64,000 nt of DNA from an uncultured Lachnospiraceae bacterium (GCA_934401915.1 CAKRSV010000010.1:34949-98948); one strand, 5' to 3'. Positions 34,812 through 43,397 are shown, counted from the stretch's first letter. The notes: generated from the sequence alone by a model not told the origin. Program-made: numbers and translations.

Positions 34812-36737
34812 TTAGGCTTTCAGAATGTGCTTTTCCTTGGATTTCTTGAAGGCGTACATATTCTGGTCGGCTGTCTCGAAGAGAACCTGGACGTCGTGGG
34901 AATCATGGCACTGCGCGGTCTCTGCCGTGGCGTAGCCGCAGCTTACCGACACATTGTAGGGCTTGCTGCTCAGCTTGTTGAAGTGGTCGAGGTACTGTGT
35001 GATCTGGTTGGAAAATTCCTCCGGCTGTCTGGTATTGCTGCCGGGCAGCAGACAGTAGAACTCATCCCCGCCGAACCGGGAGCAGACGGCGTCCGCCGGA
35101 GCGGTGCTCAGAAGCGCCTGCCCGATGGCTTTCAGGGCAAAGTCTCCGGCCTCATGCCCGAAGAGATCGTTGATCGTCTTCAGCTCATCTAGGTCAAAGA
35201 CCAGTACGTGAAGATACTGGTAGGAACCAAGCTCGCGGAGGAGCGCCTGTTCGTGCTGATCGAAGCCGTAGCGGTTGTAGAGTCCGGTCAGCATATCCCG
35301 GAGATACAGATCCTCCAGATGTCTTGTCAGGATGTGGGTACGCTTGTTATCGCAGATGTTGGCAAGAAGCTGTGTGATATTTACGATAAAAGGCACCAGA
35401 CTGAAGGAAAACGCCATCTGGTTATCCTGGAACGCCATGACCACATAGCCGAAGGACTGACTCTCAAAAAAGAGAGGAGAGACAATGTAGGCTGCGTCGG
35501 AGGCGTCGTTCAGGAAAGCGGGCAGCAGAGTATTTTTTTCAAAGCTGCACGAAGGCAGACGGCGGCCGTTCTTCATGCCGAGTTCGAGAAGCACCGTGTT
35601 CGAAGGATCGTCCTGCGTCTCCTCGTCTGATCCGTCGCCGGTCAGCTCCAGAATCGGGTCTTTCAGCCTGTCCCAGTCGGAGTACAGACAGAGATAAAAC
35701 TCGCTGCAGTGTTCAATGTCGCCGATATATTTCTCCAGCGCGTCCATGCCCGTCTCGATATCCGTGATATGGGAGAAGGCAGTAGACATATGGATCGAGC
35801 GGAACGTCGAGTGTTCCATCTGGATGATCTGGTCCGTCTGCTGGCAGATATAGGATAAGTTGGTGGAAGAGGGACGGTAACTGCATCCGCAGGAACCACC
35901 GTAGACCGGCTCTGCAAAGACCGTGGTGGCATAGTCGGTCTTTTTCTGTAAAATAGCAAACAGCGCGTCAACGGAAGCCGCGCCGACCTGGTAAGTCGGG
36001 AAGGTCACTGTGGTGAGCGGCGGGATGAGATTCTGTCCCTCCGGGGTGTTGTCGCAGCCGGTGATGCCGAAATCTTCCGGGATGCGGTAGCCTGCCCGCG
36101 AAGCGGCTAGATACAGACCGAGCGCGATCCGGTCGTTGTAGCACAGGATGGCGTCGGGCGGATTCCCGTTGATTGAACAGAACTGTTCAAGCGCCTTCTG
36201 GTAGTCCTCAGGCGTCTCTGCGCAGGCGTAACAGTTTGCCTCGGAGACGGGCAGCGCGTGCTGGCGCATGACGGAGAGGAAAGCTTTCTGTCTGCGCAGA
36301 GAGCAGTCTGCCTCCTTGCTGCAGCCGAGGTAACAGATATTTTTGGCGTTATGTACATCGATCATATGCGCGGTCAGCGTGCCGGCGGTGAGATTGTTCT
36401 CCAGCGCGATCCGTGGAAAGGTGGGCTCTGACTCGGTGATCTCCACAACGGTCAGACCGGTTTTTTTGAGCGCACCACAGATGTGATTCCGCAGCCCATC
36501 GTCGGTGTAGGTTCCGGAGGCAAAGACGATCCCCTCGATATCCTGCCAGTTCGGGATCTTCAGGATGCTGGCCTCCCCGAGAGAGTAGTCTCCGAGATTT
36601 TCCCCATCGCTCGTCGTATAGATCTCGGTATTGTATCCATAGTATGCTGCGCGCGACACGATGCCCTGGCACAGATTCCTCTGATAGATACCGTAGATAT
36701 GGGAAAGAAAGAGCGCGATCTTTTTCTTGTGATACAT
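34812..36737 (-). CDS. Cytosolic LacI-type sugar-sensor domain fused to a GGDEF diguanylate cyclase
   Basis: 641 residues, no signal peptide or membrane helix. Residues about 5-290 look like the periplasmic-binding-protein-like effector domain of LacI/PurR regulators (ALFLSHIYGIYQRNLCQGI, GITGCDNTPEGQNLIPPLTTV), but the LacI helix-turn-helix is absent. A middle region of about 180 residues is GAF-like or unassigned. Residues about 475-641 are a GGDEF domain with intact RFGGDEF near 555-560. The RxxD inhibitory site is not present (A-P-A-D at that position). The predicted output is c-di-GMP made in response to a cytoplasmic sugar. It converges on the two-component system with 5 bp between stops. 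Confidence 0.85.
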   Translation of the reverse strand: MYHKKKIALFLSHIYGIYQRNLCQGIVSRAAYYGYNTEIYTTSDGENLGDYSLGEASILKIPNWQDIEGIVFASGTYTDDGLRNHICGALKKTGLTVVEITESEPTFPRIALENNLTAGTLTAHMIDVHNAKNICYLGCSKEADCSLRRQKAFLSVMRQHALPVSEANCYACAETPEDYQKALEQFCSINGNPPDAILCYNDRIALGLYLAASRAGYRIPEDFGITGCDNTPEGQNLIPPLTTVTFPTYQVGAASVDALFAILQKKTDYATTVFAEPVYGGSCGCSYRPSSTNLSYICQQTDQIIQMEHSTFRSIHMSTAFSHITDIETGMDALEKYIGDIEHCSEFYLCLYSDWDRLKDPILELTGDGSDEETQDDPSNTVLLELGMKNGRRLPSCSFEKNTLLPAFLNDASDAAYIVSPLFFESQSFGYVVMAFQDNQMAFSFSLVPFIVNITQLLANICDNKRTHILTRHLEDLYLRDMLTGLYNRYGFDQHEQALLRELGSYQYLHVLVFDLDELKTINDLFGHEAGDFALKAIGQALLSTAPADAVCSRFGGDEFYCLLPGSNTRQPEEFSNQITQYLDHFNKLSSKPYNVSVSCGYATAETAQCHDSHDVQVLFETADQNMYAFKKSKEKHILKA

Positions 36738-36940
36738 GAATGGTAACCCCTCGTTTCTGAGCCGCCTGCCGCAGCTCTATGATTGACATTACGGATTTTT
36801 GCATATAAAATAATAAAAATACAGTGCCTCTGCAAAACAACCTTATGGGGTTTATCCTGCAGGGTTCTGAGACGATACTATTATAAGGTATAAGTTACCA
36901 GTTTATCAAGGCTTGCACGGGAAGGAAGGAGACATTTTTT
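36738..36940. other. Divergent intergenic region between cyclase gene and leader A
   Basis: AT-rich near 36795-36825, which likely holds the cyclase promoter on the minus strand; GAGGGG serves as its ribosome site. On the plus strand GATACTATTAT (36874-36884) resembles a -10 region and is echoed at 37423. No coding content seen. Confidence 0.4.
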
Positions 36941-37008
36941 ATGCTTAAATTTGTTAAGATTGCATAGCAGTGGCTATTGCATGAAAAAAAAACAGATATA
37001 GCCATTGC
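36941..37008 (+). promoter_or_regulatory. Leader A: 8-codon ORF with two competing hairpins, before the CD3324-like gene
   Basis: Preceded by GGAAGGAAGGAG. A micro-ORF (36941-36967, MLKFVKIA, stop TAG) ends inside the first arm of hairpin 1: TGCATAGC (36961-36968) with GCTATTGCA (36973-36981). Alternative hairpin 2 pairs GCAGTGGCTAT (36967-36977) with ATAGCCATTGC (36998-37008), 11 bp with one G-U, followed by TTTT like a terminator. The two stems are mutually exclusive. The same architecture recurs at 37467. Confidence 0.65.
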
Positions 37009-37051
37009 TTTTCCGGATCGAATACAGAATTTGGAGATTTAGGAGGCAATC

Positions 37052-37327
37052 ATGAGCTATAGAAGAGCAGAAGAGATTCTGCCGATGGAGATCATCGAAC
37101 TGATCCAGCAGTATGTGGACGGCGAGAATATTTATATTCCCAAGAAAGAGGGAAAAAGGCTTGGCTGGGGCGTACAGAGCGGCGCGCGGCAGGAGATCGT
37201 GAGCCGGGATGAAAGGATCTACCGGGATTACCAGAGCGGGATCCCGACGGTGGAGCTGGCGGAGACATACTTTTTGTCTGTCAAGAGTATCCAGCGGATC
37301 GTTCGATTGAAAAAACAGGCAGTATAG
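37052..37327 (+). CDS. CD3324 family small protein with helix-turn-helix
   Basis: 91 residues. MSYRRAEEILPMEIIELIQQYVDGENIYIPKK is the typical opening of the CD3324 family, and the C-terminal TVELAETYFLSVKSIQRIVRLKK looks like a helix-turn-helix similar to Mor/resolvase-type helices. The family is widespread in Clostridia; its role is unknown, probably regulatory. AGGAGG precedes the ATG. Expression is likely governed by leader A. Confidence 0.8.
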   Translation: MSYRRAEEILPMEIIELIQQYVDGENIYIPKKEGKRLGWGVQSGARQEIVSRDERIYRDYQSGIPTVELAETYFLSVKSIQRIVRLKKQAV

Positions 37328-37335
37328 AGATAACA

Positions 37336-37366
37336 GGGAACTGACATGCGTGTCAGTTCCTTTTTC
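37336..37366 (+). terminator. Strong terminator
   Basis: GGAACTGACA (37337-37346) and TGTCAGTTCC (37351-37360) are perfect 10-bp arms around TGCG, followed by TTTTTCTTT. Confidence 0.9.
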
Positions 37367-37422
37367 TTTGTGGCGCAAAAACGTTTCGAAGGATTCTTGA
37401 GGATGACTTTGGCGGCGCATGG

Positions 37423-37537
37423 ATACTATAATCAGAGCAGCGACAAAGCGAAAGGAGGAAAACCATATGCTGAAACCCTACTACTTTGCATAGCGGAGCT
37501 ATTGCAAATAAAAACTTCAGACTGTGATAGCTCACGC
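37423..37537 (+). promoter_or_regulatory. Leader B: second copy of the 8-codon ORF / competing-hairpin element, with promoter
   Basis: TATAAT at 37427-37432 lies in GGATACTATAATC. AAAGGAGG precedes micro-ORF 37467-37493 (MLKPYYFA, stop TAG). Hairpin 1: TTGCATAGC (37486-37494) with GCTATTGCAA (37498-37507), one bulged A. Hairpin 2: GCG-GAGCTAT (37493-37502) with ATAGCTC-A-CGC (37527-37537), one bulge. ORF length, stop position and stem sequences match leader A; only the middle codons and the end (TTAAAAAA instead of TTTT) differ. Confidence 0.65.
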
Positions 37538-37570
37538 TTAAAAAATCCGGAAGTAAACAAGGAGAAATAA

Positions 37571-37873
37571 GTGAGCTACCTAAATACAATTACTGTGATA
37601 CACAAATGTTCCGGCTGCAATAAGAAGATGCCGTTTGTCAATTCCGGGAAATTCCGCGTGAATGCGAACGGAAACAATGTGGACGTATGGCTGATCTACC
37701 GCTGCCGGAAGTGCAAACATTCCCTGAATCTGACCATCTATGAGAGGACAAAGCCGGGGAAGATCCCGCAGGAGCTGTACGAGAAGTTCCTGGAGAACGA
37801 CGAAGAGCTTGCAGAAAGCTATGGAAACGATATCGAGTTCCTTCGGAAAAACCGCGTCGAGATCCGGAAATAG
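37571..37873 (+). CDS. Small zinc-ribbon protein, DUF1062-like (short)
   Basis: 100 residues starting at GTG after AAGGAGAAATAA. Two CxxC pairs, KCSGCNKK near residue 14 and YRCRKCKHS near 45, make a zinc ribbon. The pattern fits DUF1062, whose members are usually about 180-200 residues, so this one lacks the C-terminal half. The protein begins MSY like its neighbour at 37052. Function unknown. Under leader B. Confidence 0.65.
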   Translation: MSYLNTITVIHKCSGCNKKMPFVNSGKFRVNANGNNVDVWLIYRCRKCKHSLNLTIYERTKPGKIPQELYEKFLENDEELAESYGNDIEFLRKNRVEIRK

Positions 37874-37923
37874 AACACGGTGCGGAATATATTCCCCCTT
37901 TTTGAAAGTTTGACCTCTGTTTT

Positions 37924-38180
37924 ATGCAGGGGGCGGATAAGCTGGGAATCTCCAACGGCTATCTCTTGACTCTGCTTAAGCAGAATATGGGGGCAGGTTC
38001 GTAGACTATCTGAACCTGATCCGTATCGGCAGAGCCTGCTGTTATCTGCAGCAGAGCTATCTGAAAAATTATGAGATCGCGTACAAGGTGGGATTTCAGG
38101 ACGAAAAATACTTCTCCAAGGTATTTAAGAAGGTGATGGGGATGACGCCCAAGGAATACCGCATGGGCAGCCGCATATAA
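37924..38180 (+). pseudogene. AraC-type regulator remnant, frameshifted
   Basis: The C-terminal part of an AraC DNA-binding domain in two frames. From 37924: MQGADKLGISNGYLLTLLKQNMG. A one-base shift near the GGGGGC at about 37990 is followed by RFVDYLNLIRIGRACCYLQQ, then AYKVGFQDEKYFSKVFKKV and MGMTPKEYRMGSRI, stop at 38178-38180. The N-terminal receiver or effector domain is missing, so it is a relic. Confidence 0.8.
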
Positions 38181-38301
38181 TACGTGTATTTCTATGTGTT
38201 GCATAGAAAATGCATAGAAAATGCGCGGCAAATCCGTTGACCAAAGGCAGGATCTGTTGTAATCTGATTACAATATGCAGTTTTGGGACAAGGGAGATCC
38301 G

Positions 38302-39900
38302 ATGGAGAAAAAAGAAAAAGAAAAGATAAGCGTAAAGAAACGTATCTGGCACATGATACGGAATATTCTGGTGGTGTTCGGAGTGCTGTTCATCATCCTT
38401 CTGATCCTTCCGGAGGACGAGGAGGAAGAAGAGAGTGCGGTGCAGACTGTGGCAGAGGAAAAGTCCGGCGATCCCTACCAGGAGACGATGGACAGGGCAC
38501 AGCAGCTTCTCTCATCCGTCGGCTCGGAGCCGTCCACAGAGGCAGACCGGGCAGCGGCAGCCGTGCAGGAGCTGGTGAGACAGAAACGGGCGCAGCAAGG
38601 CACGGAGAGCGGCAGAGAGGAGCACGCCGGAGGACAGAGCGCGACGGTGCTGATCTATATGAACGGATCGGATCTGGAGAGCGATAACGGTTCCGCGACG
38701 GAGGACATCCGGGAGATGCTTCAGGCGTCCTACAGCGACCAGGTGAACGTGTTGATCGAGACGATCGGGACGCGAAGATGGTCCTCGCGATATCGGATCG
38801 CATCCGACCGGACGCAGAGATACCGTGTGTTAGAGGACGAGCTGGAGCTGGTGGACGATTCCCTGGGACAGCAGGCGTGCACAGAGGCGGAGAGCCTGGC
38901 GGATTTCATCGAATGGGGAGCCAGTGAGTATCCGGCAGAGCGATATATGCTGATCTTATGGGGGCATGGAGCGGGACCGGTCTACGGATTTGGATACGAC
39001 GAGCATCAGGATGAAGAAGAGTCCCTTACGATGGATGAGATGCAGGCAGCACTGAAAAAGGGTGGTGTCTATTTTGACTTTATCGGGATGGACTGTTGTA
39101 TCATGTCCTGTCTGGAGCTTTGCTGTGCGATGTATGATTTCTGCGACTACATGATCCTTTCCGAGGATTTTGAATCGGGTCTTGGCTGGGATTATACCGG
39201 CTGGCTCAACTGCCTTTCGGAGGATCCGTCCATTGAGACGCAAGAGCTTGGCAGGGTGATCATCGACGACATGGTCGAAGATAACGAGCGGGACCGGTAC
39301 GGAGATTCCAGCACGCTTGCGCTTCTGGATGAATCCTATATGAAGCTCCTCTATACCGCGTGGGTGGAATTTGCCTATGCGAATGAGGATGCGCTGCTGG
39401 ACGCAAATTACAGTACCAGGATCGAACGGAAGGGCAGAGCCTACGATGATTACAGCATGGATGACTATTATGTAACAGATATCATGGCGCTTGCGCAGAA
39501 TGTTTCGGCACAGGAGACAGAGGCACTTGCTGCGGCGTTGGATCTTGCAGTCGCCTACTACCGCTGTACGGAGGATGAGACGGGACTGACCGGGCTTTCT
39601 GTCACCCTGCCTTACGGGGATGCGTACTTCTACGACTCCTTGCAGGATATTTTCTTAAGCTGCGGACTGAATCAGGACTATGTGGAATGGCTTGGAAAGT
39701 TTGTGGATGCCAGCGGGTACTCGGACTATTATGATTACGACGAGTGGTACGAGGACGACTGGAGCGGCTGGGATGACTACGACGAGTATTTCGACTGGTT
39801 TGACTGGGATTATGATCTGGACGACGACTGGTACGACTGGGATTCGTACGACTATGACTGGGATGAAGGCTGTTATGGGGAATACGATGACTGGGAATAG
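38302..39900 (+). CDS. Membrane-anchored clostripain-type (C11) cysteine protease with acidic aromatic tail
   Basis: 532 residues. One membrane helix near residues 20-40 (MIRNILVVFGVLFIILLIL) after a lysine-rich start, then a Glu-rich linker and the peptidase C11 domain: His222 in LWGHGAG and Cys265 in GMDCCIMSC form the catalytic dyad. The chain should be anchored with the protease outside. The last about 63 residues are almost only Asp, Tyr, Trp, Glu, Phe and Gly (for example DYYDYDEWYEDDW), unlike typical family members. AAGGGAGA supports the start at 38302 over 38275. Regulated cleavage of self or surface substrates is a family-based guess. Confidence 0.85.
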   Translation: MEKKEKEKISVKKRIWHMIRNILVVFGVLFIILLILPEDEEEEESAVQTVAEEKSGDPYQETMDRAQQLLSSVGSEPSTEADRAAAAVQELVRQKRAQQGTESGREEHAGGQSATVLIYMNGSDLESDNGSATEDIREMLQASYSDQVNVLIETIGTRRWSSRYRIASDRTQRYRVLEDELELVDDSLGQQACTEAESLADFIEWGASEYPAERYMLILWGHGAGPVYGFGYDEHQDEEESLTMDEMQAALKKGGVYFDFIGMDCCIMSCLELCCAMYDFCDYMILSEDFESGLGWDYTGWLNCLSEDPSIETQELGRVIIDDMVEDNERDRYGDSSTLALLDESYMKLLYTAWVEFAYANEDALLDANYSTRIERKGRAYDDYSMDDYYVTDIMALAQNVSAQETEALAAALDLAVAYYRCTEDETGLTGLSVTLPYGDAYFYDSLQDIFLSCGLNQDYVEWLGKFVDASGYSDYYDYDEWYEDDWSGWDDYDEYFDWFDWDYDLDDDWYDWDSYDYDWDEGCYGEYDDWE

Positions 39901-39926
39901 CAGGTTTAAAAAAAGAAGAACGAGGG

Positions 39927-39960
39927 AAAGCATCTGTCGGAAACGGCAGATGCTTTTGTT
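39927..39960 (+). terminator. Terminator after the C11 protease gene
   Basis: AAAGCATCTG (39927-39936) pairs with CAGATGCTTT (39947-39956), then TTGTT. Confidence 0.85.
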
Positions 39961-40015
39961 ATCGATAAGGAACGGCATGCGCCAGTGCAGTTAAGATAAG
40001 GAAAAGGAATAGGAC

Positions 40016-40047
40016 TTGACTCTCCCCTTAGGGGGAGAGGGTATAAC
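40016..40047 (+). promoter_or_regulatory. MerR-type promoter with 20-bp spacer and central palindrome
   Basis: TTGACT (40016-40021) and TATAAC (40042-40047) are 20 bp apart, too far for normal RNA polymerase contact. The spacer holds the perfect palindrome CTCTCCCC-TTAG-GGGGAGAG (40020-40039). This is the classic layout where a MerR dimer twists the DNA to activate its own operon. A further 5' UTR hairpin pairs GATTTGTG (40074-40081) with CACAAATC (40097-40104). Confidence 0.85.
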
Positions 40048-40141
40048 AGTAACAGACAGAGTAAAGGATGTGAGATTTGTGGCTGCGCGCACCTGACACA
40101 AATCCGGTATCACAAAAGCGTGCGCAGAAATGAGGATTAAC

Positions 40142-40993
40142 ATGCAGATGAGAGAAACACATCAGGGATGTGAGGAGAAACAGGAGGGAGCAAGGTATCA
40201 GATCGGTATGTTTGCCGCGATGAACCATGTGACGGTCAAGGCGCTCCGTTTCTATGAGGAGCAAGGGCTTCTCATCCCGGCGTATGTGGATGAGGAGAGC
40301 GGATATCGTTATTATACGATGGATCAGATGGCAGATATGCAGCAGATCCTGGCGTGGAAGGAGGCAGGCTTTAAACTGGACGAGATCAGGGAGCTCAGAC
40401 GGCAGGAAAACAAGGAAAGTGTGCTTCTTAAAAAGAAGAATGAGATTCTGGAGGAGATAGCGAACCTCACAGCGAAGCTTGCAAAACTGGAAAGTTTTCT
40501 GAACGGAGAGAGTATTCTCTTTGATATGCCGATCAGGCTGCGCCGGATACCGGAAGTCACGGTAGCTTTCATGCGGTGCCGGATAGAGTCATATGATGCA
40601 TTGTTTGACCTGATGCCGGAGATGGGAGCGCAGATGGAGCTGGCAGGATGCCGGTGTGCACTTCCGGAGTATTGCTTTGTAAATTATCCGGAATCGGGCT
40701 ATAAAGCAGAGCAGATTCTGGTGGAGGCGTGCGAGGCAGTGACGGAGAAGGGGAAGGATACGGAGAAACTGCAATTCAGGACGTATCCGGAGATCGAGGC
40801 CGTGTGTGCATTCCATAAAGGATCTTACCGCGATCTGCCGAGAGCGTATGGAGCTGTCCTGCAGTACATTGAGAAGAACGGATATGAGATCTGCGGGGAT
40901 ATCCGTGAAAAATACATTGACGGCGTGTGGAACAAGGACTCGGAGAAGGAATGGCTGACAGAGATTCAGGTGCCGGTCAGAAAGCTGGCATAG
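40142..40993 (+). CDS. MerR-family regulator with GyrI-like ligand domain
   Basis: 283 residues. A short N-terminal extension leads to the MerR helix-turn-helix (YQIGMFAAMNHVTVKALRFYEEQGLLIP), with Y-R-Y-Y and a coiled-coil (about residues 85-120). The C-terminal about 150 residues are a GyrI/BmrR-type domain that in relatives binds lipophilic drugs. GAGG 6 bases upstream favours ATG 40142; ATG 40130 and 40148 are alternatives. It should activate itself and the UvrA-like gene 16 bp downstream, from the palindromic promoter. Confidence 0.88.
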   Translation: MQMRETHQGCEEKQEGARYQIGMFAAMNHVTVKALRFYEEQGLLIPAYVDEESGYRYYTMDQMADMQQILAWKEAGFKLDEIRELRRQENKESVLLKKKNEILEEIANLTAKLAKLESFLNGESILFDMPIRLRRIPEVTVAFMRCRIESYDALFDLMPEMGAQMELAGCRCALPEYCFVNYPESGYKAEQILVEACEAVTEKGKDTEKLQFRTYPEIEAVCAFHKGSYRDLPRAYGAVLQYIEKNGYEICGDIREKYIDGVWNKDSEKEWLTEIQVPVRKLA

Positions 40994-41009
40994 AGAGAAG
41001 GGAGAGAAA

Positions 41010-43256
41010 ATGGACAATTCGGAAATCATTATCAAAGGGTTGAGACAAAACAATCTGAAAAATATTTCACTGCGGATCCCGAAAAACAAGATTGTTGTTT
41101 TTACCGGTGTGTCAGGATCGGGGAAATCCAGTATTGTGTTTGATACGGTTGCGGCAGAGAGTCAGCGGCAGATGAACGAGACTTATACGGCGTGGATCAG
41201 AGGCAGGCTGCCAAAGTTCGAGAAGCCGAAGGTGGATTTTATCGATCAGCTTAATCCGTCGGTGATTGTCGATCAGAGCAGGATTTCTGGGAATGCCAGA
41301 TCCACGGTGGGCACGATCAGCGAAATGTACTCAGCTCTCAGACTGCTCTTTTCCAGAGTGGGAGATCCGCCGGTCGGTCCGGCATCTTACTTTTCATTCA
41401 ATAATCCGAATGGCATGTGTGCGACTTGTGCAGGAATCGGTAAGGTGATGGAACTGGATATGGAGAAGCTGATTGATCCGGATAAATCTTTTGAGGAGGG
41501 AATGCTCCAGCTTCCGGCGTTTGGCCCTGGTAAGTATTATTGGAGGGTATATCACAGACCGGATCTTTTCGATGTGAAGAAGAAGTGGCGGGATTATACA
41601 GAAAAGGAAAAGAATATTCTTCTATATGGAAGTGAGACACGTGATGGGGAAAGGCTGGACAAAAAGTTTGAAGGCGTCAAGAACCAGTTTGAGAGACTGT
41701 GCCTGATGAAAGGGACAGAGGAGCAGACGGATAATACATTAAAACGGATCAACGCTTTTATGAAAGAAAAGACCTGCCCGTCCTGTCAGGGCAGAAGGCT
41801 GAATGAGAGGGCGCTGTCGAGCAAAGTGCTGGGATACGATATTCAGGAAATGTGCGAGATGGAGTTTCAGGAGCTCAGAGAAGTGCTGAAGCGTATGGAG
41901 GATCCGAGAGGAAAGTCGATAGCGCAGGCACTGATCGCAACGTTGGACAGGATGATCGAGATAGGCTTGCATTACCTTTCCATGAACCGGGAAACGATGA
42001 CTCTTTCTGGTGGCGAGGCACAGCGATTGAAGCTGGTTCGGTATATGGGAAGTTCCCTGACCGGAATGATCTATATTTTTGATGAGCCCAGTACGGGAAT
42101 GCACCCGAGGGATGTCTATCGGATGGCAGATCTGCTGAAGGATCTGCGTGATCGGGGGAATACGGTACTTGTTGTTGAGCATGACAAAGATATCATCAGC
42201 ATTGCGGATGAGGTGATCGATGTCGGACCACTGGCCGGGATGGATGGCGGTGAGATTCTTTTTCAGGGAAGTTACGAGGCGCTGCTCCTGAGTGGAACAA
42301 AGACCGGAGAGGCGATGAAACATAGGATACCGGTCAAAAGGAACGTCCGGCAGCCGAAAGGATTTCTGGCGGTAAGAGATGCCGGTATCCATAACCTCAA
42401 ACACGTGGATGTGGATATTCCTTTGGGAGTTTTGACTGTCATTACAGGCGTCGCGGGGAGCGGCAAGTCATCGCTGATCCGGGATGTGTTTGCAAAGCAG
42501 TATGAGGAACAGACTGTTTTGGTTGACCAGAGTGCGATCACTGCCACAGGGCGATCGACAGCCTGTACGTTTCTGGGATTCTTTGATGAGATCAGAGCGC
42601 TTTTCGCAAAGGAAAATCACGAGGATAAGGCCCTCTTTTCTTTTAATAGCAGAGGCGCCTGTCCAATCTGCAAGGGCAGGGGAATGATTACGACAGAGCT
42701 TGTTTTTATGGATCCGGTCACTACGGTGTGTGAGGCCTGTGAGGGAAAACGCTACAGCAAGGAAGTGCTGGATAAAACCTATCATGGAAAAAACATTGTG
42801 GAGATCCTCTCGATGAGCGTAAAGGAAGCGAGAAGCTTTTTCGGGGAGAGTAAAAAGATCTGTAAACAGCTGGATGCGCTTTTGCAGACGGGTTTGCCGT
42901 ATCTCTCTCTTGGACAGCCTCTGTCAACACTTTCGGGAGGAGAACGCCAGAGAGTCAAACTGGCTAAGGAGCTGGGGCGAAAGGGATCTGTCTTTGTGTT
43001 GGATGAGCCGACGACAGGACTGCATGCATCCGATATAGACAGGATCATGGAACTTCTTGACGGATTTGTGGAGCGTGGCAATACGGTTCTTGTCATTGAG
43101 CACAACACGGATGTGATGAAAATGGCGGACTATATTATCGATGTCGGACCGGACGGCGGTACGGCGGGCGGCGAGATTGTGTTTGAAGGGACGCCGGAAG
43201 AGATGATCACGCGTGCGCATACGATCACGGCAGATTACCTCCGAAAGGCTTTATAA
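41010..43256 (+). CDS. UvrA-like ABC ATPase of the drug-resistance type (UvrA2/DrrC-like)
   Basis: 748 residues, against about 940 for housekeeping UvrA. Two ABC ATPase modules: Walker A GVSGSGKSS and signature LSGGEAQRLKLV with Walker B IFDEPSTG in the first, and Walker A GVAGSGKSS with LSGGERQRVKLA and VLDEPTTG in the second. Zinc-finger cysteines (CATCAGIG...CPSCQGRRL and CPICKGRG...CEACEGKRY) remain. The UvrB-binding domain appears to be missing. Such short UvrA homologues (DrrC) protect against DNA-intercalating drugs. The MerR activator upstream supports a drug-induced resistance role. Confidence 0.85.
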   Translation: MDNSEIIIKGLRQNNLKNISLRIPKNKIVVFTGVSGSGKSSIVFDTVAAESQRQMNETYTAWIRGRLPKFEKPKVDFIDQLNPSVIVDQSRISGNARSTVGTISEMYSALRLLFSRVGDPPVGPASYFSFNNPNGMCATCAGIGKVMELDMEKLIDPDKSFEEGMLQLPAFGPGKYYWRVYHRPDLFDVKKKWRDYTEKEKNILLYGSETRDGERLDKKFEGVKNQFERLCLMKGTEEQTDNTLKRINAFMKEKTCPSCQGRRLNERALSSKVLGYDIQEMCEMEFQELREVLKRMEDPRGKSIAQALIATLDRMIEIGLHYLSMNRETMTLSGGEAQRLKLVRYMGSSLTGMIYIFDEPSTGMHPRDVYRMADLLKDLRDRGNTVLVVEHDKDIISIADEVIDVGPLAGMDGGEILFQGSYEALLLSGTKTGEAMKHRIPVKRNVRQPKGFLAVRDAGIHNLKHVDVDIPLGVLTVITGVAGSGKSSLIRDVFAKQYEEQTVLVDQSAITATGRSTACTFLGFFDEIRALFAKENHEDKALFSFNSRGACPICKGRGMITTELVFMDPVTTVCEACEGKRYSKEVLDKTYHGKNIVEILSMSVKEARSFFGESKKICKQLDALLQTGLPYLSLGQPLSTLSGGERQRVKLAKELGRKGSVFVLDEPTTGLHASDIDRIMELLDGFVERGNTVLVIEHNTDVMKMADYIIDVGPDGGTAGGEIVFEGTPEEMITRAHTITADYLRKAL

Positions 43257-43301
43257 AAAAATATCAGTTTTTTTGTAGGTTCAGTATGCTGAACGCGAAA
43301 C

Positions 43302-43375
43302 TTGACAGTTAGATTTTATTTCGTTATAATCTTATCTTGTTTAAAGTTGACAGACCGTCATACAATCGGCGGTCT
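43302..43375 (+). promoter_or_regulatory. Strong sigma-A promoter and 5' UTR hairpin of the nucleoside importer
   Basis: TTGACA (43302-43307), 17-bp spacer, TATAAT (43325-43330): a perfect housekeeping promoter. The 5' UTR has AGACCG (43352-43357) and CGGTCT (43370-43375) as a short hairpin before the AGGAGGAAAG ribosome site. No known riboswitch was recognised. Confidence 0.85.
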
Positions 43376-43397
43376 CAAATTTCAGGAGGAAAGTATT

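Noticed and set aside
38181..38275. Third copy of the micro-ORF leader near TTGCATAG at 38200
   Set aside because: TTGCATAG and GCATAG repeat there, but there is no ribosome site, no 8-codon frame and no pairing GCTATTGC arm.
43331..43397. Purine riboswitch upstream of the nucleoside transporter
   Set aside because: The short AGACCG/CGGTCT hairpin is present, but the three-way junction and conserved core of purine riboswitches are not.
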